Of a stretch of 64,000 nt of DNA, positions 26,675 to 33,527 are shown one piece after another. Source of the stretch: Algoriphagus machipongonensis. Its GTDB lineage: Bacteria > Bacteroidota > Bacteroidia > Cytophagales > Cyclobacteriaceae. The first letter of the stretch is position 1, and each line of letters begins with the position of its first letter. The notes below the pieces were generated by a model, which was not told the DNA's origin, ran no database searches, and was given only the letters and a program-made list of their open reading frames with translations. The DNA is taken from positions 4,446,501 through 4,510,500 of the forward strand of contig NZ_CM001023.1 in assembly GCF_000166275.1 (NCBI RefSeq), written 5' to 3'. Made by a program: the position numbers and the translations under genes.

Positions 26675-27805
26675 ATGATATTTGAGATAACCCCGGAAAA
26701 TGACAATTACATAAAAGCTAGAGGAAAAATTGTATTGAATGCTTGCCCGGGTAGTGGGAAAACTTCAGCCATTGCATATAAATTAACTTTATTATCAAAT
26801 GAATGCAATAAACATTACGGGAAGTATTCAGGTATCGCATGTCTATCCTTCACAAATGTTGCGAAGGATGAAATTTCAACAAAATTTGAAAGACTTTCTG
26901 CTCAAACCCTTTTATATCCAAATATTGTTTCAACCCTCGACAGTTTTATTAATAAATATATAACGCTACCCTTCTATTATTTATTAAAGCATAAATCTGA
27001 AAGACCAGCAATTTTGAATTCTGTGGATTTTTTGGACAGCATGTATTTAGGATGGTTTCCAAATAAAAGAAATCAACCTCTTAGTGTTTCATATAGACCG
27101 TCATTATTAAAATTTGAAATTGATGGAACAATTACTTGGGATGGAAATAAGCCAAATCCTACAATTGTAGACCCAGCTATTTTTGAAAAGTTTGCAAAAA
27201 AATTCAAAACTTGGCAATTACAAAATGGCTTTTTAAATAATGATGACTCTGCATTTATTGCTTTGCAATTACTAAAAACCTTCCCTCAAATTGGAAAAGA
27301 CTTAGTAGCAAGATTTCCATACATGGTTATTGATGAGGCCCAGGATACTTCAGAGCTGCAATACAAAATATTTGATGAATTAATAAAAAATGGATTATCA
27401 AACATCGAATTTATCGGTGACCCATATCAGAGCCTATATGAATTTAGAGAGGCAAGACCAGATTTATATATTCAACGATATGAAGACAAAGTAAATTGGA
27501 ACACTTATGAATTGTCTTCCTGTCGCCGCTCATCTCAGAAAATTATTGATTTTTATCAGATCTTTAGAAGAGCGGGTGAAAAATCAATCAACTCAATTTG
27601 CAAGCTCGGCACAAACACACCAGTCAAGCTAATTAAGTATGACGAAGACAAATTAGATTCGCTAATATCCAAATACACTTCATATATAGACACAACTTTA
27701 CCCTATCAAATATTAGTAAGAGGAAGCTCCCATCTGGAAATGTTTGGAGTCAAACAAACGCATGATAACCCATGGAAAACGAAATTGCAAAAGCTATTGT
27801 TCTAG
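26675..27805 (+). CDS. gajB: UvrD-like helicase, GajB-like, N-terminal part (frameshifted gene)
   Basis: The 376-codon frame holds motif I (NACPGSGKTSAIAYK, about residues 22-36), motif II VIDEAQDTSELQ (D220-E221), motif III FIGDPYQSLYEF and motif IV-like SCRRSSQKIIDFY. It then stops at 27803-27805 with residues that do not fit the family. Adding one A to the AAAA at 27776-27779 joins it in frame to the next open frame (NPW-KNEIAKAIVL). The complete protein would be about 573 aa, similar in plan to Gabija GajB. It lies two bases after gajA. The break may be a real mutation or a base error. Confidence 0.8.
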   Translation: MIFEITPENDNYIKARGKIVLNACPGSGKTSAIAYKLTLLSNECNKHYGKYSGIACLSFTNVAKDEISTKFERLSAQTLLYPNIVSTLDSFINKYITLPFYYLLKHKSERPAILNSVDFLDSMYLGWFPNKRNQPLSVSYRPSLLKFEIDGTITWDGNKPNPTIVDPAIFEKFAKKFKTWQLQNGFLNNDDSAFIALQLLKTFPQIGKDLVARFPYMVIDEAQDTSELQYKIFDELIKNGLSNIEFIGDPYQSLYEFREARPDLYIQRYEDKVNWNTYELSSCRRSSQKIIDFYQIFRRAGEKSINSICKLGTNTPVKLIKYDEDKLDSLISKYTSYIDTTLPYQILVRGSSHLEMFGVKQTHDNPWKTKLQKLLF

Positions 27806-28395
27806 CTGTCTATAACTACGAAATTGGAAAAATCAAAGATTGCATAAACAGTCTCAGAAAGATATATGTTGAATTAATTTTCCCTACAAAAGATCACAAT
27901 GAGAAATTAGGGGAAGAAAATAAACTAAAAGAAGATATCACTTTAAATATTAAACTTCATGATTTCGTCAAAAACATTCCTTCTACTGATGATACTTTAC
28001 TCAACTGGACTTTAAAAACGACTGGATATATTAAAACTTGTTTTGGTGTTGAAATCGATTTGCAATTAAAAAAGAAAGGGGTTGTGTATACTTCACAAAA
28101 TTTAAAAACGTTGATGTATCCTCAGACAGTATTGAAATATCCTGTGTCGACTATTCATAAAGTGAAAGGAATGACTTTTAACTCCATTTTATTAGTTCTT
28201 AGCGATAACAGCTCTGGAGAAAAAATATCAATATCCGATTTTACATCACCTGTAGGATTGCCAAATGAAAAACAAAGAATGCTATATGTAGCTTTGTCCA
28301 GACCCGAATCTTTCGCTTGTATAGCTGTACCGAGTAAAGTCAATGACGCCGACATTAATGCTAAGTTTGGTAAAATTGAAATAATTAAAGCTTAG
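27772..28395 (+). CDS. gajB: UvrD-like helicase, GajB-like, C-terminal part (frameshifted gene)
   Basis: This frame overlaps the N-terminal part and supplies the missing C-terminal helicase half: motif V-like VSTIHKVKGMTFNSILLVL and motif VI-like QRMLYVALSRPESF. The ATG at 27772 is probably not a true start; in an intact gene the frame would continue from NPWK. All expected helicase motifs are thus present across the two parts, and neither half alone should be an active helicase. No internal ribosome-binding site was recognised. Confidence 0.78.
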   Translation: MENEIAKAIVLAVYNYEIGKIKDCINSLRKIYVELIFPTKDHNEKLGEENKLKEDITLNIKLHDFVKNIPSTDDTLLNWTLKTTGYIKTCFGVEIDLQLKKKGVVYTSQNLKTLMYPQTVLKYPVSTIHKVKGMTFNSILLVLSDNSSGEKISISDFTSPVGLPNEKQRMLYVALSRPESFACIAVPSKVNDADINAKFGKIEIIKA

Positions 28396-28400
28396 AAATA

Positions 28401-28465
28401 TTATAGCCCTGCAGCTAACATCACCGATTCGCAAGCAGGGGTTTCGTGCTTCTTATAGCAGGTAA
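28401..28465. repeat. Imperfect palindrome downstream of the helicase
   Basis: CCCTGC (28407-28412) pairs with GCAGGG (28435-28440) around a loop containing CTAACATCACCGATTCGCA. A related TATAGC-AGG occurs just after at about 28457-28465. It lies between gajB and the next gene in the island. It could be a weak terminator, a processed RNA hairpin, or the remnant of a cassette junction. No T run follows, so a classical terminator is unlikely. Confidence 0.5.
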
Positions 28466-28567
28466 GTAGTAAATTTTAAGTTCAGTTCTTTGTATGAAGT
28501 TTAGTGGTTAAAATCCTTGCCTTGGTATAGCTGAGAAACGTTCAATGACATTAAAAAAACAACCATT

Positions 28568-29179
28568 ATGATCACTAATTCTCCAAGGATTGGGATTCTT
28601 GCTTTTGGATCTTTAATTGATGACCCGGGTAAAGAATTACAAAATATTATTAAAGACAGAAAAGAGGGAATAATTACTCCATTTAATGTTGAATACGGAA
28701 GAAAAAGTAATAAACGAGGAAATGCCCCAACTTTAATTCCTGTTTCAAATGGAGGTCAAAAAGTTGCAGCAACCTTATTAATCCTTAAAGAGGATTTACT
28801 TTTAGATCAAGTAAAAAACATGCTATACAGAAGGGAAATAAATAAGGTGGGTACAAATGTGACATATACTGAAAGAGAACACCCAACTCCGAATCAATTA
28901 GTAATTCAGGAGCATAGGGATATAAGTGATGTAAATATTTATTTAACTGCAAATTACGGCTGTAATCTGGCAGAAATCACTTCGGACATTCTAGCTGATT
29001 TAGCCATAGAAAGTTTTAAATCAACAGGAGTTGAAAAAGGAAGAGATGGAATATCTTATCTAAAGAATAATATTGACAATAAGATTATTACTCCTTTAAC
29101 AGAAGACTATAGAAAAGCTATTCTTAAAAAGATGAAGGCAAAAAGCTTAGAAGAAATAATTGAAAGAAAAACACAATAG
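28568..29179 (+). CDS. Gamma-glutamylcyclotransferase-like fold protein
   Basis: The 203-aa protein begins RIGILAFGSLIDDPGKEL, which resembles the substrate-binding loop (YGSL/FGSL) of the GGCT-like or BtrG superfamily, followed by EYGRKSNKRG and KVAATLLIL strands. Those enzymes cyclise gamma-glutamyl amines to 5-oxoproline. The catalytic Glu cannot be assigned securely (candidates lie in TYTEREHPTP). It sits 172 bases after the helicase, inside the stretch bounded by leader A and tail B. It may be a third cargo gene of the island or an accessory factor; no established link to Gabija is known to me. Confidence 0.6.
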   Translation: MITNSPRIGILAFGSLIDDPGKELQNIIKDRKEGIITPFNVEYGRKSNKRGNAPTLIPVSNGGQKVAATLLILKEDLLLDQVKNMLYRREINKVGTNVTYTEREHPTPNQLVIQEHRDISDVNIYLTANYGCNLAEITSDILADLAIESFKSTGVEKGRDGISYLKNNIDNKIITPLTEDYRKAILKKMKAKSLEEIIERKTQ

Positions 29180-29246
29180 AACAACGCATATAGCTAAGGG
29201 CGAGCGAATGGCAACCAGTAAGATTTCCACTCCTTTGTCTCTCAAA

Positions 29247-29325
29247 GCTAAGAAAACCTCTACGCTTTATTATTGAAAGAATCTGAACCTCTTGACTTCT
29301 TCAATACCTTTTTTAAAATCTCTAC
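29247..29325. repeat. Tail repeat B, copy 1
   Basis: About 75-80 bases from here match 30415-30496 at roughly 85 percent by eye, starting at AGAAAACCTCTACGCTTT and ending TTTTTAAAATCTC. In copy 2 this sequence forms a terminator hairpin; here the left arm (AAGCTAAGA) has two changes, so the stem is degraded. It marks the end of the first leader-cargo-tail unit. Confidence 0.75.
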
Positions 29326-29646
29326 ACCAAGAATTAGACTTCTAGATAAGAAGTTCTTTAAAATTTGGGGCAATAAGTGGTTGGTCCATGCTTGCTTCGT
29401 GTTTGCTTCGTGTTTCCTACCACTTTTCTTCGATGATAATCGTAGAAACCTTGTAGAAGAGCCGTAGAAAATACGTACACATAAAGATTAAAGGTATCTA
29501 GGTATAAAATAGCCTATGCAAGGTTAGTTTTATGTCCTTTCAGTGCCTTCTCGGACCATTTTCCCAAAACAAGGCAACAAATCAATTTTAAAGCCTGCAC
29601 TTTTTTTATTACAAAATGATATTGGGATAGTGATTTTAACAACCAG
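29326..29646. other. Spacer between the two cassette-like units
   Basis: The 321 bases between tail B copy 1 and leader A copy 2 hold no convincing gene. A 64-codon frame (29273-29467) begins inside tail B and lacks any family feature. A short direct repeat TGCTTCGTGTT occurs twice near 29390-29412, and GTAGAAACCTTGTAGAA-type A/G-rich sequence follows. Confidence 0.4.
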
Positions 29647-29912
29647 ATTCTTAATTTACACAGACTAAAAACCAATTCCTCTGGAGCCAAAGCTGATGAA
29701 GGCTCAATAGTCTAGACTTTTTTGAGTTTAATCCAGAGATTTTTGGGGTATCAATTCAGAAAAATTAAGGAAAGAAATTCTTCAAAAGGGCCGAAGTTTT
29801 TTTGAAGATCTTTTAAAAATAAATCTACCAAATGTGCATAAATCTGTCCAAATCGGCTAAATAGAGCGCCAAAAGATAAAGCAATTAACTGGTTGCACAT
29901 AATAAAACTAAA
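29647..29912 (+). repeat. Leader repeat A, copy 2 (upstream of the small lipoprotein)
   Basis: This matches 24491-24776. The conserved pairs are CTCTGGA/TCCAGAG (29679-29685 with 29732-29738), CTCAA/TTGAG (29703-29707 with 29722-29726) around the palindrome GTCTAGAC (29710-29717), and TCTTCAAAA/TTTTGAAGA (29779-29787 with 29800-29808). It ends at the ATG with AATAAAACTAAA, like copy 1. Some stem pairs are restored in this copy where copy 1 has a mismatch, which fits a selected structure. Confidence 0.8.
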
Positions 29913-30326
29913 ATGAAAAAACTAGTACTAGGTATATCCCTATTTATGATTCTTTTTAGTTGTTCAAATAAAGAGAACCATACTGCTATAGAAGAGAAAA
30001 CAACACAAAATATCGAATACTCTAATGTTCTCAAAGACACTGTTTTGTTAGACTTTGATATAATGAAAGTTAAAGTAATTTTCGAATCTGATTCTATTTT
30101 GAAATGGAATGTTATTGATGATGATTTGGTGGATTTCCAAACTGAAAAAAGTCAAACATTGCATTTAAACAAACATTCAGTTATAACAACTTGGGTTGAA
30201 ACAGAAACTGACGGAGACCATATCACTCAATTTGCTGATTTTGAGAATAATGTTGTTGCATCAGTAATAAGAAAAAAAGATGGTACTATTTTTACAGTCT
30301 CAGGTACTATTTCGAAGAATGAATAA
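29913..30326 (+). CDS. Small lipoprotein, possible MoaF-like calycin domain
   Basis: The 137-aa protein has a lipoprotein signal (MKKLVLGISLFMILFSC, Cys17). The mature part contains VKVIFESDSILKWNVID, VITTWVETETDGDHITQF and DFENNVVASVI. Together these resemble the strand pattern of MoaF/phenolic-acid-decarboxylase-like calycin domains (FESDSxLxW, SWxE, VxDFEN). The assignment is tentative. It is the only cargo of the second leader-cargo-tail unit and is followed by a hairpin and a terminator. Confidence 0.6.
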   Translation: MKKLVLGISLFMILFSCSNKENHTAIEEKTTQNIEYSNVLKDTVLLDFDIMKVKVIFESDSILKWNVIDDDLVDFQTEKSQTLHLNKHSVITTWVETETDGDHITQFADFENNVVASVIRKKDGTIFTVSGTISKNE

Positions 30327-30347
30327 AGAACCTATGAACAACCACAC

Positions 30348-30381
30348 CTATGCGCAATATCCTACGGGTTATAGCGCATAG
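30348..30381. repeat. Palindromic hairpin after the small lipoprotein gene
   Basis: CTATGCGC (30348-30355) pairs perfectly with GCGCATAG (30374-30381). The inner bases can pair further with A-A and T-T mismatches, giving a long imperfect stem. It lies just after GAACAAC (30336-30342), a heptamer also found right after the stop codon of the first unit (29179-29185). Confidence 0.55.
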
Positions 30382-30411
30382 CCTTAAAGTTAAAATCACC
30401 ATTCAAACCCC

Positions 30412-30496
30412 TCTAAGCGTAGAAAACCTCTACGCTTTTTTATTGAAAAGAATCTGGATCTATTGACTTCTCCAAAACCTTTTTAAAATCTCCATT
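30412..30496 (+). terminator. Tail repeat B, copy 2, with terminator hairpin
   Basis: A perfect 9-bp stem AAGCGTAGA (30415-30423) with TCTACGCTT (30429-30437) is followed by a T run, so it is a good rho-independent terminator for the small lipoprotein gene. The sequence from 30421 to about 30496 is the second copy of tail B (first copy at 29247-29325). The Nif3-like gene starts about 70 bases later. Confidence 0.8.
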
Positions 30497-30566
30497 CCCC
30501 TTATTCTTTATAATCCCTCTCCCAAAATAAAAACCCTTCCTTATCTTTAGGTAAATCGATCTAAAT

Positions 30567-31460
30567 ATGAAGAAGCCCCAATCCGACCGACGTGATTTCC
30601 TTTTAAAAACCTCTGCCATTTTGGGAACAGGTATTTTTCTAAATCCATTGGATCTTTTTGCTGCTTCCAGAAAAGCTGAATACACCGTTGGAGAAATCAT
30701 GGATCTCTTTATTTCCCAAGTTCCCAATTCGCCTTTCAGCCCTACGGTTGATACGCTGAAATCTGGGAATCGCGATCAAAAAGTCACTGGGATAGTTACT
30801 ACCATGTTTGCGACTTTGACAGTAATCCGTAAAGCCATTGAGCTCAAGGCGAACTTTATCATCGTACACGAACCCACTTTCTACAATCATTTAGATGAAA
30901 CAGCCTGGCTGGATGGAGATCCGGTTTACGAATTCAAGAAAAACCTTCTGGAGGAACATGGGATTGCTGTTTGGCGAAATCACGATTATGTCCATAGACT
31001 CCAAATCGATGGGGTACAAAAAGGTGTGGTCGATGAACTGGGTTGGAATGCGTATTACAAACAAAATGCGGTATTTAACCTTCCAGAAACAACCCTGGGA
31101 AATCTTATCAGCCACATCAAAGAAAAGATGGGAGTTCCGGCTTTGAGATATGTAGGTAACTTGGATCAAAAAGCTTCCAAAATCCTACTTCTTCCCGGTG
31201 CCATTGGAGGCAGAAGACAGATTGAATTGATCATGCAGGAAAAACCTGATGTGTTGATTTGCGGAGAAAGCCCGGAATGGGAAACTCCGGAATATGTCAG
31301 AAATGCGAATGAAATGGGCGAGAAATTAGGTTTGATTGTGATTGGGCATTCTGCCAGTGAAGAAGGCGGTTCGGAGTTTATGAAAACTTGGATTGAAGAG
31401 AATGTTCCGGGAATGCCGGTTACTCATTTTGCTTCAGGAAATTCTTTACAGGTTTTGTAA
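30567..31460 (+). CDS. Nif3-like dinuclear metal-centre protein with Tat signal
   Basis: The 297-aa protein starts with a Tat-type signal (DRRDFLLKTSAILGTG), so it is probably exported folded. The rest matches the Nif3/YqfO family: a domain after residue 40 with FIIVHEPTFYNH (metal-binding His), WRNHDYVHR, and a C-terminal LIVIGHSASEEGG with His and Glu ligands. Most Nif3 proteins are cytoplasmic and have an unclear, possibly hydrolase-type function, so the Tat signal is notable. A promoter-like TATCTTTA lies about 20 bases upstream. Confidence 0.8.
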   Translation: MKKPQSDRRDFLLKTSAILGTGIFLNPLDLFAASRKAEYTVGEIMDLFISQVPNSPFSPTVDTLKSGNRDQKVTGIVTTMFATLTVIRKAIELKANFIIVHEPTFYNHLDETAWLDGDPVYEFKKNLLEEHGIAVWRNHDYVHRLQIDGVQKGVVDELGWNAYYKQNAVFNLPETTLGNLISHIKEKMGVPALRYVGNLDQKASKILLLPGAIGGRRQIELIMQEKPDVLICGESPEWETPEYVRNANEMGEKLGLIVIGHSASEEGGSEFMKTWIEENVPGMPVTHFASGNSLQVL

Positions 31461-31596
31461 AGAGATCTTTTTTCATCAGCAGAAACTCAAAAAGTCTTAG
31501 GACATTTTTTTGATTTCGACACTTTTGCCTGAATTAGCTAACTAAGAAATGTAGTTGTGTCAGTCCGAGCACTGGAGCGATGAAAGTCGCGCATAT

Positions 31597-32800
31597 CGAG
31601 GACCTTTGGATTAACTCTCTAAAATTGCCCACACATGGCCTTCGACTCCGCTCAGGCAGACAAAAACCCGCTGTTCGAGATTTGAAATCTCGAACCTATA
31701 TCATAGGATTTGCAATCCGTTTTGTAGAAAATCTTACTGGCAAAACGATCCTGTCTTCGAAAGAAAATCTCGGGCCAGCGCTGGGGAAATCTAATCTATT
31801 TTCACCCAGGGTTGACCCCGATAGCTATCGGGGCCTGGCTTGCCCGCCGTGGCGGGGCTAATGATATTTGACCCCAACGGGGTCTTAATATATTCTAATA
31901 ATTCACTTTAAACACAAATCCCCGCTGTTCGAGATTTGAAATCTCGAACCTTTATCATAGGATTTGCAATCCGTTTTGTAGAAAATCTTGCTGGCAAAAC
32001 GATCCTGCCTCCGAAAGAAAATCTCGGGCCAGCGCTGGGCTACAATACTTAATCTTATAACCTAGGGGCCCGATAGCAATCGCGGCAAACCCTAGGCCCT
32101 GCCTGCCGGCAGGCAGGTAATAATATTCGACCCCACTGGGGTCTGGAATTAATTAATTGATTTTATTATATCCGCTTTATACCAGAAATATCCAAAAGCA
32201 TCATAAGGTTTGGAAAGTCGAGGACCTTTGGATTAACTCTCTAAATTTGCCTATATATGGCCTTCGACTCCCTGCCTACCGGAAGGCAGGCGCTCGGACT
32301 GACAAAGTAACTACCTGTAATTAGTATATCTAGATTGATTATCCCGCTGTTCGAGATTTGTAATCTCGAACCTTTATCACAGGATTTGCAATCCGTTTTG
32401 TAGAAAATCTTGCTGGCAAAATGATCCTGTCTTCGAAAGAAAATCTCGGGCCAGCGCTGGGGAAATCTAATCTATTTTCACCCAGGGTTGAAACCCTGGG
32501 CTATATAACTTTGACCCCAACGGGGTCTTAATATATTCTAATAATTCACCAGCGCTCGGGTCTTAATTTATTCTAATAATTCACTTTAAACAAAAATCCC
32601 CGCTGTTCGAGATTTGAAATCTCGAACCTTTATCATAGGATTTGCAATCCGTTTTGTAGAAAATCTTGCTGGCAAAACGATCCTGTCTTCGAAAGAAATT
32701 CCCGGGCCAGCGCTGGGGAAATCTAATCTATTTTACTATATAGCTTTGACCCCGATGGGGTCTTAATTTATTCTTATAACTAAGAAATAAAGTTATTTAA
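31597..32800. repeat. Intergenic array of palindromic repeats (four main copies)
   Basis: A core of about 119 bases starting CCCGCTGTTCGAGATTTG occurs at 31667, 31921, 32343 and 32598. Each core holds the hairpin CGAGATTT/AAATCTCG and the element GGATTTGCAATCCG. It ends GGGCCAGCGCTGGG, often followed by GACCCC-type palindromes (for example GATAGCTATC near 31823). A second repeat (CGAGGACCTTTGGATTAAC, then CCTTCGACTCC) occurs at about 31597 and 32218. The G/C-rich palindromes CCTGCCTGCCGGCAGGCAGG and similar are also present. No coding region was found. The array resembles REP/BIME or small non-autonomous elements. Confidence 0.8.
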
Positions 32801-32930
32801 GTCCGATTGGGATATAAAGGCCTTCGACTCCCTGCCTACTGCCTACTTCCCACTGCTAACTGCCACCTACCTTCTGTAGGCAAGCTGCCAACTGCTCCCT
32901 GTGACCTACCTTCGGTAGGCAAGCTCCTCA

Positions 32931-33524
32931 TCACAAACTCCAAGTATTCCCTACATCCGAAAGCGGAATACATCCCAAGTATGCTCCCGGAATCGGATCA
33001 TAGCTCAAAATATTCTTCCCCACTTCCTCAGAAGAGAAATAAGCCCAAAGCGCCATGGATTTCAACTGTCTATAAAAACCTACCGGTTTTTGCTCCCCTA
33101 CTGCTGTTCCCCAGACTCCTGGATTGAATTTGGCAGTTTCTGCCTCTGCTTTTTTCAGAACGGCGGTTTTATCCTCTGTGCTCAAGTTCGCGAAGACATC
33201 TCCATATTCATCCTTACAGTTCGCATTGAATTTATCGATTTCCTCCACCACGTATTTCTGTCCATTTTCATCATAGGTTTTGGCATACATCAAATCCATG
33301 AAAATATCCACTTTCACATCCAAGGCTCCGGGTGTTTCTGTTTTCGGTAAGATGGTGTCTACAAAAGAGGAGACAAAAACAGCCTGCTCCTGATTCAAGA
33401 ATTGGGGTACCCAATCCACTCGCTTTTGCTCTTTGCATGACTGAAGCAAAGACAACAAAGTCGGTGCTGCTACGGCCGATCCGGCCAATAAAGCGGTTCT
33501 TCTAAGTGCGTTTCTTCTGTTCAT
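32931..33524 (-). CDS. Gluconate 2-dehydrogenase subunit 3 family protein
   Basis: The 197-aa protein has a Tat-like N-terminus (NRRNALRRTALLAGSA) that ends in a possible lipobox (LLQSC). The body matches the small subunit (subunit 3) of membrane-bound gluconate/sugar dehydrogenases: TILPKTETPGALDVKVDIFM and FYRQLKSMALWAYFSSEEVG. It probably helps export and assemble the flavin-containing large subunit. That gene lies three bases upstream on the same strand (33528-35234). Confidence 0.88.
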   Translation of the reverse strand: MNRRNALRRTALLAGSAVAAPTLLSLLQSCKEQKRVDWVPQFLNQEQAVFVSSFVDTILPKTETPGALDVKVDIFMDLMYAKTYDENGQKYVVEEIDKFNANCKDEYGDVFANLSTEDKTAVLKKAEAETAKFNPGVWGTAVGEQKPVGFYRQLKSMALWAYFSSEEVGKNILSYDPIPGAYLGCIPLSDVGNTWSL

Positions 33525-33527
33525 GGC

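Noticed and set aside
27770..27805. Programmed ribosomal frameshift in gajB
   Set aside because: There is no typical slippery heptamer with downstream structure, and an unrelated gene (ftsA) has a similar single-base break, so error or mutation is more likely.
29273..29467. Open frame of 64 codons after the GGCT-like gene
   Set aside because: It begins inside tail repeat B, has no family features, and its only hydrophobic stretch follows a short local repeat; it is probably chance.
24491..30496. Integron cassette array
   Set aside because: No integrase and no convincing attC core motifs were seen, and each unit has a long upstream leader, unlike integron cassettes. The cassette-like layout is reported as a separate finding instead.
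31580..31861. 93-codon open frame in the second repeat array
   Set aside because: It is made of repeat sequence that recurs at other places in the array and has no protein features.
31667..32716. Possible CRISPR array
   Set aside because: The repeats are about 119 bases long, irregularly spaced and internally palindromic, without uniform unique spacers or cas genes.
32807..33127. 106-codon open frame at the right edge of the array
   Set aside because: It is built from repeat sequence and antisense of the gluconate dehydrogenase subunit gene; composition is repetitive.
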